Of a DNA stretch of 64,000 nucleotides, positions 63,226-64,000 are shown one piece after another. The first letter of the stretch is position 1, and each line of letters opens with the position of its first letter. Both the position numbers and the translations under genes were made by a program. Origin of the DNA: Ignavibacteriota bacterium. GTDB taxonomy: Bacteria; Bacteroidota; Ignavibacteria; Ignavibacteriales; Melioribacteraceae. The notes beneath the pieces were generated by a model. The model did not search any database. It was given only the letters and a program-made list of their open reading frames with translations, and was not told the origin of the DNA. The stretch lies in the NCBI GenBank assembly GCA_013112585.1, contig JABFGH010000018.1, forward strand, positions 29,867 to 93,866. Reading direction: 5' to 3'.

Positions 63226-63735
63226 CTAATTTTTTAGTTTTCCACTTTTCTTTAAAACTGAATAAATTCTTTCATCATTTCTTTTGTCTTCACTATCTAA
63301 ACGTGCCCGCCGGATGTTAAATTCGTTTAATGGAGCATTATAAATGTGAGGTAAATCTTCGGGCATGGATGAGGAGTACAATGGGAAAATAATTCCAAGG
63401 TATATTTTTTTATCATCAACAATTATCACAAATGGCAATCCGGTTGTTGACATAGTTTTAGTTTCAATATACTTAACATTTTCATATGCATCAGATGAAA
63501 TTGTAATTAGATGTTCTGACCAATCGTATGCCACTATTCCGTTTAAATCTATTAACGACTTTTCCTGAACCTGCAGTGATTCTAGGGATTTGTTCATTGC
63601 CTCTGAAGTACTTAGTGTTGTATCCTTCAGTAAATATATGCCAAACTCGGAATCTTTAAGAATTGGACTTGTAGAATTGCTGCAGTTAAATAGGAGAGTT
63701 GAAACCAGAAGAGATAACAATATATGCCCTTTCAT
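63226..63735 (-). CDS. Uncharacterised lipoprotein
   Basis: The 169-residue protein has a signal (ILLSLLVSTLLFNC; Cys at about residue 18) followed by SNSTSPILKD. The central helix TLSTSEAMNKSLESLQVQEKS is followed by beta strands (GLPFVIIVDDKKIYLGIIFPLYSS). The C-terminus is highly charged (RRARLDSEDKRNDERIYSVLKK). I cannot assign a family. It is the first gene of the minus-strand block in this part of the window. Confidence 0.65.
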   Translation of the reverse strand: MKGHILLSLLVSTLLFNCSNSTSPILKDSEFGIYLLKDTTLSTSEAMNKSLESLQVQEKSLIDLNGIVAYDWSEHLITISSDAYENVKYIETKTMSTTGLPFVIIVDDKKIYLGIIFPLYSSSMPEDLPHIYNAPLNEFNIRRARLDSEDKRNDERIYSVLKKSGKLKN

Positions 63736-63815
63736 TTATTGCCTCACAATTAATTTTACACTAAGTACTAAAATAAATTTTTAAGAATAAGATTCAAGTG
63801 CAAATATTGAAACTT

Positions 63816-63852
63816 AAACGGATAGCATCTCTACTAAAAATACTATCCGTGT
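63816..63852 (+). other. Inverted repeat in the intergenic region
   Basis: ACGGATAG (63818-63825) pairs with CTATCCGT (63843-63850) across a 17-base AT-rich loop. It stands between the divergent starts of the 63735 lipoprotein and the 63946 gene. It has no T tail, so operator-like or structural roles are possible. Confidence 0.4.
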
Positions 63853-63891
63853 TATTTCAATAATTGATCTTATTTATAGTTAGTATCATAT

Positions 63892-63942
63892 GATACCCAA
63901 AGGAAGTTTTATTAAATTTAATAAAAACTTCTAAGAGGTATC
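63892..63942 (+). promoter_or_regulatory. Hairpin covering the ribosome site of the next gene
   Basis: GATACC (63892-63897) pairs with GGTATC (63937-63942), and inside that GAAGTTTTATT (63903-63913) pairs with the ATAAAAACTTC arm ending at 63931. The probable Shine-Dalgarno AGAGG (63934-63938) lies in or next to the 3' arm, seven bases before ATG 63946, so it could be hidden when folded. Confidence 0.5.
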
Positions 63943-63945
63943 AAA

Positions 63946-64000
63946 ATGAAAACAGTTAATAACTTTAGTGATAGACTTAAATCTAAAACTGTTAAAAACT
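63946..64000 (+). CDS. Start of an unidentified gene (truncated by window end)
   Basis: ATG 63946 with AGAGG seven bases upstream opens a frame that is still open at the window end (18 codons). It encodes MKTVNNFSDRLKSKTVKN, a basic, polar N-terminus without a signal peptide. It is too short to identify. Confidence 0.5.
   Translation, partial: MKTVNNFSDRLKSKTVKN

Noticed and set aside
1..64000. tRNA or rRNA genes and insertion sequences with transposase
   Set aside because: Reading the intergenic regions showed no cloverleaf or T-loop GTTCGA-type pattern with an acceptor stem, no rRNA-like sequence and no transposase-like frame. The repeats look non-autonomous.

Overview
The window is AT-rich, densely coded bacterial DNA, most likely from an Ignavibacteria-type member of the Bacteroidota/Chlorobi group. 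The evidence is: type IX secretion C-terminal tails with the NYPNPFNPSTTI signature in two proteins; an alternative complex III operon feeding an A2-type cytochrome oxidase; many lipoproteins and SbsA/Big_5 Ig-like proteins; frequent TTG/GTG starts and weak Shine-Dalgarno use; and one candidate TTG-N20-TAnnTTTG promoter of Bacteroidota style. An oxygen-dependent respiratory chain together with a strictly anaerobic glycyl-radical enzyme suggests a facultative anaerobe.

Layout. 0-5.4 kb: end of pheT, a coiled-coil ZapB-like gene, zapA, a 6S RNA, rny, coaE, proline dehydrogenase, tsaD. 5.5-11.4 kb: a lipoprotein, a T9SS-sorted protein bracketed by two ~245-bp direct repeats, mltG, an Ig-like lipoprotein and a triple 205-bp tandem repeat. 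11.4-13.9 kb (minus): hutI and a NamZ-like muramidase. 14-22.9 kb: glgA, a GmhB-like phosphatase, envelope proteins, glyA, tatC and a polyprenyl diphosphate synthase. 23.1-38.0 kb: one long respiratory operon, actA, a Tat-leader mini-ORF, actB, actC, a fused actD-actE, actF, a cytochrome c, sco, coxA, coxC, coxD, coxB, ctaB and a polytopic membrane cytochrome c. 38-45.8 kb: prmC, dtd, a metalloenzyme, comEC, murB and an MFS carrier. 45.9-50 kb (minus): small housekeeping and regulatory genes, including a TGS GTPase and a SET-domain protein. 50.3-57.5 kb: a very large surface protein divergent from a HypD-like hydroxyproline dehydratase and its activase. 57.5-64 kb (minus): outer-membrane and lipoprotein genes of mostly unknown function, then the start of a truncated plus-strand gene.

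The most striking item is the 1090-residue minus-strand protein at 50288-53560. Its N-terminal ~440 residues resemble the pore-forming subunit of anthrax/clostridial binary toxins (protective antigen, PA63 part). It starts at the calcium-binding domain, without the PA14/activation region, and is followed by a GON-like region, a LamG-like domain and a T9SS sorting tail. I see no toxin A component nearby.

Several intergenic regions carry REP-like palindromic elements: 3.3 and 48.0 kb (same family, opposite orientation), 10.8-11.4 kb, 39.5 kb and 56.4 kb. No tRNA, rRNA, CRISPR array or transposase gene was seen. All family assignments come from motif recognition by eye, without database searches.
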